Positions 48,201 through 59,600 of a DNA stretch of 64,000 nt are shown one piece after another. Positions within the stretch are counted from its first letter, which is position 1. Each line of letters starts with the position of its first letter. This DNA comes from Monoplex corrugatus (Eukaryota; Mollusca; Gastropoda; Littorinimorpha; Ranellidae). The stretch spans positions 42,514,949 through 42,578,948 of the forward strand of contig JAPXFY010000031.1 of NCBI GenBank assembly GCA_030674185.1, given 5' to 3'. The notes below the pieces were generated by a model. The model was not told the origin of the DNA. It ran no database searches and saw nothing but the letters and a program-made list of their open reading frames with translations. A program made the translations under genes and the position numbers.

Positions 48201-50593
48201 GGGTTTTCCAAGACATCTGGTTTCCCTCATAGCTTCATTATATAATGATCAAAAAGCAACAATCAGATGGAATAATCAAAACTGCAAATTTTTTAACATC
48301 ACTAAAGGGGTAAGGCAAGGTTGCATCCTGTCTCCACATCTCTTCAACATATACACTGAACATATCATGAGAGAAGCAGACATAGAAGACATGGGAGTAA
48401 ATATTGGTGTAGAAACCTGTCAAATTTACGCTACGCAGATGACACAGGATTACTGGCAGACACATTACAGGCTCTAGGAGGATCCTAAGCAGGGTAGACC
48501 GGGTTGGAAAGGCAGCTGGGCTGGACTTAAATTCAAAGAAGACAAAGGTTATGCATGTTGCAGGCAAATATAACACTAGACAGGACCAGATCATGCTAAA
48601 CCAAGTCCCTCTGGAAAATGTCAAGGACTTTAAATATTTGGGTTCAGTCAAGACACACGATGAAACATGCTCAAAAGACATAAAGATGAGAATTGGAATG
48701 GCCAAGAACAGTATGGTTCAATTGAACAATATTTGGAAGGACCACAGCATAACAGCAGACCTTAAGATAAAACTCTTAAAATGTCTTGTCTGGCCAGTGA
48801 TGTTATACGGCTGCGAGGCATGGACAATGAAGAAAGAGGATGAAAGACGAGTGGAAGCAGCAGAGCTGTGGTTTTACCGAAGACTGCTGAGGGTCAAATG
48901 GACGGATAGGCGCTCAAATGAAAGCATACTGAATGAGTTGGGTACTACACGCAAGCTCCTAGTACTCATACAACGGAGGAAACTGAAATATGTTGGACAC
49001 GCAATCCGTAATGAGAGAACAGACTTGATGTCCACTGTCCTCCAAGGTAAAGTGGAAGGAAAGAGAAACAGAGGACGGCCAAGATCGAGAGTGCTGGAGG
49101 CAACTTGTGAGGACATCATGTGCAGCGGCCAACACTGTTCCCGGTGACGCCGACAGATGACAGGTGACAGGTGACCAAGGCTTTCGATCGGGTAAGACAT
49201 GAAGAATTGATCAACCAACTAGAAAGACTCGGTATTGATGGAAGAAATCTACGAATAATTAGAAATATGTATTGGGAACAAACAGCTGCAATGAGAATAA
49301 AAAACGATATAAGCTCTTTCCAAAACATCAAAAGAGGAGTCAGACAGGGTTGTGTTTTGTCACCAGATTTGTTTTCACTTTACAGCAAAAACATGAGAAA
49401 CCTAGAGGAAGACCCTGGATTAAAGGTTGGAGGAAAAATGATAAACAACATTCGATACGCAGATGACACCATGCTAATTGCAGAAAGTGAAAGGGACCTA
49501 CAAAACCTTGTGAATATACTAGAAATAGAAAGCAAAGGTAAGGGGTTGGAAGTAAACAGCAGGAAGACTGAAGTCATGGTGATCAGTAAAAAACATGAAA
49601 TCCCCTCATGTAAGATAACAGCAAACGTCACAACCTTGAGACAGGTTGATAAGTTTAAATACTGGGAACAATTATTTCACCAGACGGCAGATGTACATCA
49701 GAAATAGTCAGCAGAATCGGCCTCGCGAAAACAGCATTCAAGAAGATGAAAAGCATTCTTACGAACAAATGCCTATCAATTAACATCAGGAAGAGATATC
49801 TTCAATGTTGTATAGAACCAATACTGTTGTACGGTCGTGAGGCGTGGACAGTCAACAAGCAAAGCCAGAACAAGATTGAGGCAGCTGAGATGTGGTTTCT
49901 AAGAATGTTGAGAGTTCCATGGACAGCAAAGAAAACAAACGAGATAGTCTTGATGGAGACAGACACAAGTAGATCATTCATATTCATAAGGAAGATTAGG
50001 AAAATACAGGCAACATTTATAGGCCATTTTATGAGGAAAGGGGAATTGGAGTGCCTGGTCACAACGGGAAAGCTGGGGGAAAGAGAGCATCGGATAGACC
50101 CAGGGAGAAGACACTAGACGGACTTGCAGAGTGGCTGGAGACAAGGAGGGTGGAAGAGATGCTTGAGGCAGTAAGTGAGAGAGACAGATGGAAGTCCATA
50201 ATCGCCAATGCCATGCGGCAAGGCACCTGATGATGACGATGATGACTAGTAATGTTCATTAATCTTGATTTTGGCTGTTGACTCTATCTTTCTGTCTCTC
50301 TGTTTCTGTTTAATGTATGTTTGTATATGTGGGTGCGCTCATGTTTTTCAACAGAACAAGAGTACAAAATATCTAAATAAACATGATGTGAAAGATGATT
50401 TAGTAGTTGTTGTGTCGGTTTGCTTTGTGTGAATCTTTCTTTGAAAACTTGCCCCTTAAAGATGAATAAGGCTGTTTGTACTACCATATTCATGCACTCA
50501 AATGCATACATACACTTATGCATCGCATGTACATTGAAATGATTATGCGCATGACACTTTCAGAGTCTTATGGCATATGTAGATGCGACGCTG

Positions 50594-50626
<33 letters not shown>

Positions 50627-53600
50627 TCTCTCTCTCTGACTCTCTCTTTCCCTATCTGTCTGTCTGTCTCTCTCTTCTCTCTGTCTGTCTCTCTCTTTCC
50701 CTATCTCTCTGTCTCTTTCTCTATCTCAGTATCTGTCTGTCTCTCTCTTCTCTCTGTCTTTCTCTTTTCCTCTCTGTCTCTGTCTGTCTCTCTTGTCTCT
50801 CTCTCTCTGTCTCTGCCCCCCCCCCCCCCCCCATCTTGTTCAGTTGTTGTTGTTGTTCTTCTCATCTGTTCTTCATTGATATGCATGCACAGATATACAT
50901 GAACATGTACATTTAATTACACATACTATACCGTGGCTCACAAATGCAATAAGCGGCAGCGGTTTTCCATTTCTGCCTCGTAACAATAAAGTCCGAAGGG
51001 ACAGTAACTCTGAGAGTATCCATGTCTTGCGCATGCGCATGTGCTCTTCCTCTTTTCTCGGCAGCCATCTTCCAGCTCGCCTCGTACGCTCTGAGCAGCT
51101 AAGTATTTTTCGATTTCGCTACGCGATCGATCGATTGTCGTTATTGTTTTTGTGTCTTGCCTATATTTTCGTTTAAGGGAGAAACTTATGTGAAGCGATT
51201 GGGTGGCAAAGCGAGGGTTAAGAAGATTTCGTCCGCCGAATTCTCCAACCCACAAAACGGTGGTTCGACCGGTGCAAAACCCGCTCTCTCTTCATCTTTG
51301 TCTCTCCCTTCTACGTCTTCTCTCTCTCACTCTATCGACAAGTCATTGCAACTCAGCTACGGTTCTGTTGCGGTGACCACGAGCCCTCAACTCAGCTGCG
51401 GCTCAGTTGACTTTTCATCATTTTGCAGCCTTCACACTGCCCATCACGGTTATCGACTCAACTGCGGTTCTGTCGATTCTGTGCTCGCCCCCTTCGTACA
51501 GCTTAACTCCGGTTCTGCTGATACTGTTTCAGCCCCTATGGCTGAAGGGCGACTTGGGTATGGGTCTCCTTCGGGAGGCAGGAAGGCCAGCACTTTGACT
51601 GAAACTGGCTCACCCCCTGGTTCGCCAGGCGGGACACCCCCTGGTTCGCCAGGTGGGCCAAGGGAGACAACCCCCCCTTTACGGGCGTCAGATCGTCGAT
51701 CTGCCCCGGTTGTCTCCCTTCCTCCCCCGCAGCCTGCTGCTGCCCCCGCCCCAACCTCTCTGTCCCATTCCGGACAGAGCACTTGGGCGCCTTGGCAACT
51801 ACCAAGCGACCCACGGCGGGCTGGCACATCTCTGTCCCATTCCGGACAGAGCACTTGGGCACCTTGGCACATGCCAAGCGGCCCCCGGCAGGCTGGCCCT
51901 TTGGGCACTGGGGATACCCCGACCCACGGGGACCATTACCAGCGGGCCAGGCCCTCCCCTTCATGGGGTCAGGGTCCTGGTACCCCTTGGGCTCAGCCCA
52001 TGCCGCATCCCATGGCACCGTACATGGCACCATGGCACCCAACATTGGGATTTCCCCCGGCCTCGGCCGCGGGATGCACGTGGTGGCCCGGCTTTATGCC
52101 TGGTGCCCCACCGGCGCAGGCCTCATCCTCGCCAGCCCCTCCTGCGCCCCCGTGTCAGATTCCCCCCGGGGGTACCTCCTGGGGGCTCGGACTTGGGTCC
52201 CACCGGCGTGGCAACCCGGTCCGATACTCCGCGGACTCTCGCCCCCTCTATAGGTGGGCCAGAGGACACAGACTCTGGCTCAGAGGACGAGGCCCCTGCC
52301 CACACGGCCTTCTGCTTCCCAGAGGCCATGGACCGGCTGGCAAGCCACGCGCCAGAAGCCAAGTCCACAGTGCCAGAGCCCAAGGCTCCCAAGCCTTGCT
52401 CGGCCGAGCGCCTTTTCAGCGCACACCTTACCTCAGCCCCACGTCCTCTTTTCTCAAAGAGTCCGACATGGTGGCTGACTGCCTAAAGAGGGTCCAGGAC
52501 ACCGCCAGGGGGAAAGAGGCTCCCCTTCCAATGGACGCCCTTCATGGCCCATGAGGCCATCCCTGAGGCTCCCCTCTCCCTCACACAGGAGGACCTCCTC
52601 CTTGTGAACGATCGGTCTCGGACCCAGCCACAGCACATCTCCCTCACGGAGAGATGCTTGGCGGAATGGGAGGAGAACGCTGGTGGCAGCCTCCGCCATG
52701 GACTCCTTCTTGGGCGGCCTGGCAGCAGCCCTTAAGGATCCAGACCACGAGTCATTCGCGGTACGCTAGGCGCCTGACTCTGCCACCATCGTAGCCTTTA
52801 TCCAGGCCATGGCAGAGGGGCTCAAATGCTCCACAGAGGCCTTGGCCTGGACGTACCTCAACACCGTCATGGCGAGGCGGGATGCCATTCTCGCGGCATC
52901 CTCGGTTGCTAACTCGCCATCAGCCAAGGCCTCCTTGAAGCACCAGGCTGACATCAAAAGGGACCTCGCCCTCCATTCGGGACCCTCTCGCTCTGCAGCA
53001 AAGCGCCCGGCTCCAGCAGCCTACCCATCCCATGGGCCCACTCAGGCGAAGTTTCGCGGATCTTCCAGGCCCCAAGGGCACAGGAAGAGGCAACAGCACT
53101 CGGGCCGGCCGGTTCCCCGGCCTAAGGCCCGCAGGCCGGCTCCTTCTCAGCCGGCCAACCCCCAATGACTCACCCCCGGCCTGAGGCCATCACCCCCCAC
53201 GGGAGATCCTGTGGGCAGTCTCTCCCGACACATCGATGCGTGGGAGAGGCTGCCACCATGGGCCCTGCGGGTGATCAGGTCGGGGTTCTGCCTTCCTTGG
53301 GGCCCAAGGAAGGCCCCTCTCATGCCCTCTCCCCCTGCTTTCGCACTTCCTCGAGATCGCTTGGCCTTGCAGGCCCTGGATCAGGAGGTTCTTTCGATGC
53401 TAGCCAAGGGGGCGTCCCCGGGATTCTATGGCTGCATCTTTGTGGTCCCCAAAACTTCAGGGGGCTGGAGGCCCGTCCTGGACCTCTCCCCCCTAAACCG
53501 GTTCCTCCGCGTCCTCCATTTCCGTATGGAAACCTCTATGTCCATCCGCGATGCCTTGCACCCGGACGACTGGGGGATATCCATCGACCTCAAGGATGCA

Positions 53601-56600
53601 TACTTCCACCTCCTTATTCACCCCAGGGACAGGAAGTTCCCCAGATTCGTCTGGAGGAACCGGATCTTCCAATTCAGGGCCCTGCCCTTCGGTCTGGCAC
53701 CGCCCCTTGGCTGTTCACGAAGGTGGCGAGGGAACTGTGCATGCATGTTCGGGGGAAGGGTATCCGCCTCAAGGCCTATCTAGACGATTGGCTTCTACTC
53801 GTCTCCTCCAAGGAACAGTGTGCACAACAAGCTTCCCAGGTCCTGCGACTCTGTCACAACCTGGGCTTTGTTTGCAACGAGGAGAAGTCGGATCTCACTC
53901 CCTCGAAACAGTTCCAGTTCCTGGGCATGTCCTTCGACACATCCAAGTGGATGGTGACCCCGACTCCCCAGCGCTTTCTGCGCCTTCAGGGCCTCCTAGC
54001 CCAACTGCTCCCTCAGCCTCACGCCCCGGCCAGGAAGCTGGCCTCCCTACTGGGCCTTATGGAGTCGCTGGCACCCTAGTGCCACTGGGTCGTCTCCTCA
54101 AGCGGCAATTCCAACGCGGATTCCGGAGGCGTTGGTCACAGTCGCTGCAGCCGTGGGACCTTCCGGTCCCCCTGGGTCCTTGGTTCAAATATCGGTGACC
54201 AAATGGCGCTCCCAGTCATGGCTAGCCCAGGGAGTCCCTATCACACTGCCCCCTCCTCAGGAGGACTTGTTCACAGGACGCGTCCACCTCCGGGTGGGGA
54301 GCCCATGTGGGCACGCTGACAGTAGCAGGTCGTGGTCAAACGAACTCATGCCCTGCCACATCAACATGCTGGAACTGGAGGCAGTTTTTCAGGCACTCAG
54401 GGAGTTTCTCCCCTTTCTGAGGGGAAAACATGTCCGTATCAACACGGACAGCACCTACAGTAGCTTGTTACATCAACAAGCAAGGGGGCGCCCGCTCCCA
54501 CTCCCTGTCTCGGAGAGCGGAACAACTACTCCTCTGGTGTGAGGAACACTCGATTAGGCTCTCAGCAAAGCATGTCCCGGGGAAGATCAACATACTTGCG
54601 GACTCTCTCAGCAGATCCCACATGGTTCTTCCCTCGGAATGGACACTGGTCCATGCAGTCCTGGAGCCAGTATGGGCAGCATGGTTCAAACCACACGTGG
54701 ACCTCTTTGCCACCAGGTTCAATCACCGTCTCCCTTTGTACGTCTCTCCAGTTCCGGACCCAGCAGCCTGGCTGTAGATGCCCTATCCATTCCATGGTCG
54801 AACCTAATGGGCTATGCCTTCCCTCCGTTCCCCATTCTGGGGAAAGTACTGCGGAAGGCCAGGGAGGACTCAGCGACATTGATCCTTGTCGCCCCCAGAT
54901 GGCCAGCCCAAGCATGGTACCCAGAACTTCTGCACCTGTCCCATGTGCCGCCGCTAAAACTCGCGGTGTCGGGTCGCTCCCTCCTTCAACCCAGGTCAGG
55001 CATTCCGCACGGCAATCCAGAGGTTCTAAACCTTCACGCCTGGATGCTGTGCGGGACTCGATGTCTTCATTAGGCTTGTCCCCGGCCGTAATCGGCCTTG
55101 TGCAGCAAGCTCACAGACCGGGCACACAGGGGGTGTATAATGCCCACTGGAACGGCTGGCTCTCTTGGTGCACCTCAAATGCGGTGTCACCCCACTCACC
55201 CTCTCGCTTGCAGTTGGCCAACTACCTCGGCTTTCTGTCAACCGAGAAAAAGCTTTCGTCCTCCTCAGTGAAGGTTCACAGGGCGGCCATCTGCACCACC
55301 GTCAGTCAGTTGGGTGGTCCGTCCTTTGCGGACGATCCCCTATTGCGGGATCTTGTCAGAGGGGCTTCTCTCCAGGAAGCCAGAACCCCCCGCCGCACCC
55401 CGGCGTGGGATCTCTTTCTCGTCCTCTCATCCCTGAGACTCCCCCTTTACGAGCCCATCAGGGAGTGTTCGCTCAAGTTCCTCTCCTTCAAGACGGCCTT
55501 TCTCGTCTCTCTCGCGTCGGGGAGGCGCTGCAGCGAAGTGCATGCCCTTAGTGGTCTCCCCGGAGATGTTGCTTTCGAACCTGATGGCTTGATGTCTCTC
55601 CGCCTACTCCCGGAATTCTTAGCCAAGAACCAGTCGCCAGGTTCTCCCTCGCCGACCATCCCCATTCATCCCCTCACATCTATCCTTGCTCCGGATGACG
55701 CAGATCGCACGCTCTGCCCTGTTCGCGCCCTGCGAGCGTACAGAAAGCGGACGAAATCTTCTCGCCAGCAGCAGCGCCACCATTTTCTCTCTTACAACGA
55801 AAACTATAGAAAGGACATTAGATGCACGTCCATCTCTCGATGGCTGAGGGAAGTCATCAAGGTCGAGCTCAGAGCTAGCTGTCTTCTCCCCAAGGCCCCA
55901 TGAGATCAGAGCATGGGCTTCTTCGCTGGCAGTCACCCACAATGCCAGCATCCAGAGCGTCCTAGACGCTGCGTACTGGCGTTCCCCAGGCACGTTCATT
56001 CAATTTTACCTGCGCGACGTCTCCCGTCTGCGCAAAGACGGATCCAGGGGTATCGCTTCCGCTGTGGTGGCCCAACACCCCATCTCAGCCACACGTCCTG
56101 ACTCCTACCATTCCTCCAGGCATTAACCAGGTAAGCCCTCCATCCGAGTAGTGCTATTCTGTATTTGTGAGCCATGGTATAGTATGTGTAATTAAAAGGA
56201 AATTTTCCTTCTAAAATTACGTTTAATCTAACATACTTACCGTGGCTCACGCAGAGTCCCTCCCGTCCTCCCCGCCTTCCTGGTTCCTTCTATCCACAGT
56301 CAGGGTCTAGGTCTCCTCGAAAAGAGGAAGAGCACATACGCATGCGCAAGACATGGATACTCTCAGAGTTACTGTCCCTTCGGACTTTATTGTTACGAGG
56401 CAGAAATGGCAAACCGCTGCCGCTTATTGCATTTGTGAGCCACGGTAAGTATGTTAGATTAAACGTAATTTTAGAAGGAAAATTTCCTTTTGCTCACACA
56501 TGCACGCATGTGCAAGAAAATACCTGTACACACACACGCACGACCGCGCATTTACACCATATTGACACACAATCTGAGACCTGCATCACAGCTGTGAGTA

Positions 56601-59600
56601 TTCACAGCGTGCACACTCAAATGGACATCCATATAGAAGAGCTCTTCACATACTTGAAGCATGTTGAGAGTTCCACGGACAGCAAAGAAAACAAACGAGA
56701 CAGTGTTGATGGAGGCGGACACAAGAAGATCATTGATAAAGAAGATTAGGAAAAGACAAGCAACATTTATAGGAGGTTTTATGAGGAAAGAGGAATAAGA
56801 GCACCTGGTCACAACAGGAAAGCTGGGGGAAAAGGACATGGTGGACAGACTTGCAGTGTGGCTGAGGACAGAGAGGGTGGAAGATGTACTTGCAGCGACA
56901 AAGGATAAATTCATATGGAGGGCCACGATCATCATCGCCATGTGGCAGAGCACATGATGATGATAATGATGATTCACATAGTACTCAATGTTTTGAGTGG
57001 CATGGTGTTCAGAGCATGGTGTTCAAAGCCAGATACGTGTGTTTGTACACTCACATGGACATCCATGTAGATGAGCTATTCACATAGTACTCACAGCGTT
57101 TGAATGTCATAGTGTTCAAAACCAGGTATGTGTGTTTACGCATTCACGTGGACATCCATATAGATGACCTGTTCACATTGTACTCACAACATTTGGGTGG
57201 CATGGTGTTCAAATCCAGATATGTGTGTGTGTACACTCACATGGACATCCATATAGATGAGCTATTCACATAGTACTCTGTGTTTGAGTGGCATGGTGTT
57301 CAAAGCCAGATACATGTGTTTGCACACTCACATGGACATCCATATGAGCTATTTAGATGAGCTATTTACACAGTACTCACAACGTTTGAGTGGTATGATG
57401 TTCAAAGTCAGATATGTGTGCTGATACAGTGATGGACATCCATATAGAAGAGCTGTTCACAAAGTACTCACAGTGTTTGAATGGCATGATGTTCAAAGCC
57501 AGATCTGTGTGTTTGTATATTCACATGGACATCTCTATAGATGAGCTATTCGCATTGTACTCAGTGTTTGAGTGGCATGGTGTTTGAGTCAGATATGTGT
57601 GTACACACTCACGTGGACATCCGTATAGATGAGCTATTCACATAGTAAGTGTTTGAGTGGTATGGTGTTTTAGCCAGATATGTATGTACACACTCACATG
57701 GACATCCATATAGATGAGCTATTCACATAGTACTCAGTGTTTGAGTGACATGGTATTCAAAGTCAGATACGTGTGTGTGGACACTCATATGGACATCCAT
57801 ATAGATGAGCTATTCGTATAGTACTCAGCGTTTGAGCAGCATGGTGTTCAAAGCCAAATATGTGTGCTTGCATACTCTGATGGACATCCATGTAGATGAG
57901 CTATTTATACAAATGGGCTTATGTGTACATGGACATTCATACAGATGGGCTTTTCATATGAGCATGTGTGTTGAAATAAAGAAACATACTTAATCATTAG
58001 AGTAAACATTGTTACATACACTATACAGAAACCAGAAACACAAGAAAATAGAATCAGAACATGTATTAAATATAACAAGACATATGAAAATGGAATGAGA
58101 AAGTGTATTTAATATAACAAGATAAGACAGGCGCATAAATACAAGACAACAAAGAATGAATAGACAAACACAAAAATTAAAAATTATGGGGAAAACAGTA
58201 AAACTTACCAGTATTTTCGTCTAGCAGGAGAAAATACGCCCTGTGGGATGTTGGCGGCTCTTTCAGCATAAATAATATCCCCACCTTCTGGAAATTCTGT
58301 GCTAGAAATTTCCTCTTTTCTGTCACTCTCTTTGTTTCTGCCTTGTTCCTTTGCTTTCTGTCATTTCTTCCTATCATTTTTTGCCTTGCTGTTCCATTCA
58401 TCTGTATGTGTTCGATAAAGTCTTACGTACTTCCTCTTAGGATTGATAATTGGATACACCTATTTTTGGCTCGGGGGAAGTGAGATATGTGGAAGCAATT
58501 TTAGGTAATTTATGCCCGTTTTTATATATGTTTTTGTGTCTTTATGTATGTTTAAATTTGTATTTATGTGTTTTTTAAATCCTCAGTGCAATAAATTGGA
58601 TGGAGTGGTCAGTGTCAGGGGCATCTCCTTAGATTTTGTGTGTGAATGTATTGATATATGTACTGAATTTTTTTTTCTGTTGAAGTTTTGTATGTGCTTT
58701 GAAACAGTTGTAGTCCAGATATGGCTCTACGCAATCAGCTGGGCTTTAAATAAAAAAAAGAATAAAACAATAAAGGAAAAAATAACTGATATAACATCAT
58801 AAAGTATTTGTGAACATTGTCTGAAAATGTGTGCCTGTTTTGTCTTGTTATATTAAATACGTGTTCTGATTCTATTAATTTTTTTTTCTGATTCCTGTTT
58901 TTTTAATGCAACAGTCACACTTGTTTTGGATTTCTTACAGTCAGTTGTCACTTGCAATCTCCATGCTATTGCATATAGGCCTACACCAGTAAGTGTACAT
59001 ACAAACAACAAACATAAAAGAATACCATCTCATACCATGTTTCAAAATTTATTACAAATTTCCATAGGAAATAGGTGGTTTGTGCACACCCATGACATAT
59101 AGCAAGGTTTGATTCCATCAGGAAAAAAGAGGAATGGTTAGATGGAAACTAACAATGTATGGCAAGGCTTCGTTCCTTCAGAAATGAGCAGAAAAGAGCA
59201 AAAGTCACTGTTCACCCAGGACAAATGGCAAATCTATTCCTTAAGATAGATATATATATATATATATAAAAAAATTGGCTGCTGGAGAACCAAGGATGTA
59301 TGGCAAAACTTTTTTCCTTCACAAAATACATAATGGTCTTTCAATGCCTTGATACACTGCTCACAAATTGTTGGGCAACGTACAGCAAAGGTTAAGGTGT
59401 GTGTTAGGAATTTTTTTAGTGTGTTGTTCGTGGTTCTACTAATTTTCTGTTTATATTCAAATATTGCTAGATGCCTGTTTTTCTTATTAGTTCTGTAATG
59501 TGTGCTAGTGTATAGTTGTATCCAACTTCCACACAGCTAACAAAACCAAAAATTATGCGAAAGAAACATTGTTTTGATATAACAATAGCAGATTTTTACT

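Larger units (their letters stand above)
46554..49173 (+). mobile_element. LINE family C, 5'-truncated, nested in LINE B
   Basis: A 9-bp target duplication, ACCAAGGCT, lies at 46545-46553 and 49174-49182. The element begins inside the endonuclease (SYNPINDRFLTV) and ends in a short AGGTGAC tandem tail. Its orientation matches the host LINE. The protein is clearly different from families A and B. Confidence 0.9.
44968..50244 (+). mobile_element. LINE family B copy interrupted by LINE family C
   Basis: An 8-bp target duplication, ACTAGTAA, lies at 44960-44967 and 50245-50252. Family B sequence runs 44968-46553 (endonuclease, linker, start of RT) and 49174-50244 (rest of RT, tail). The 3' tail is GATGATGACGATGATG. 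Removing LINE C and one copy of its ACCAAGGCT duplication restores the DYTKAFDRVRHEELIN motif. The copy is 5'-truncated within the endonuclease. Confidence 0.9.
50912..56490 (+). mobile_element. DIRS-type tyrosine-recombinase retrotransposon
   Basis: The element is bounded by inverted terminal repeats (50912-51060 and 56320-56490) with an internal complementary region at 56160-56250. That region equals the reverse complement of the left end joined to the right end, and TTT is shared at the predicted crossover (50912-50914, 56488-56490). Inside are a gag-like region, an RT with RNase H, a methylase-like region and a tyrosine recombinase. No target duplication is seen, as expected for insertion by recombinase. 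The 5.6-kb length is normal for DIRS. It lies in the sense orientation in intron 2 of the zinc-finger gene. Confidence 0.92.

Noticed and set aside
51450..52045. Minus-strand frames of 152 and 169 codons across the DIRS gag region
   Set aside because: High GC and few stops make antisense frames open. Domain motifs are on the plus strand.
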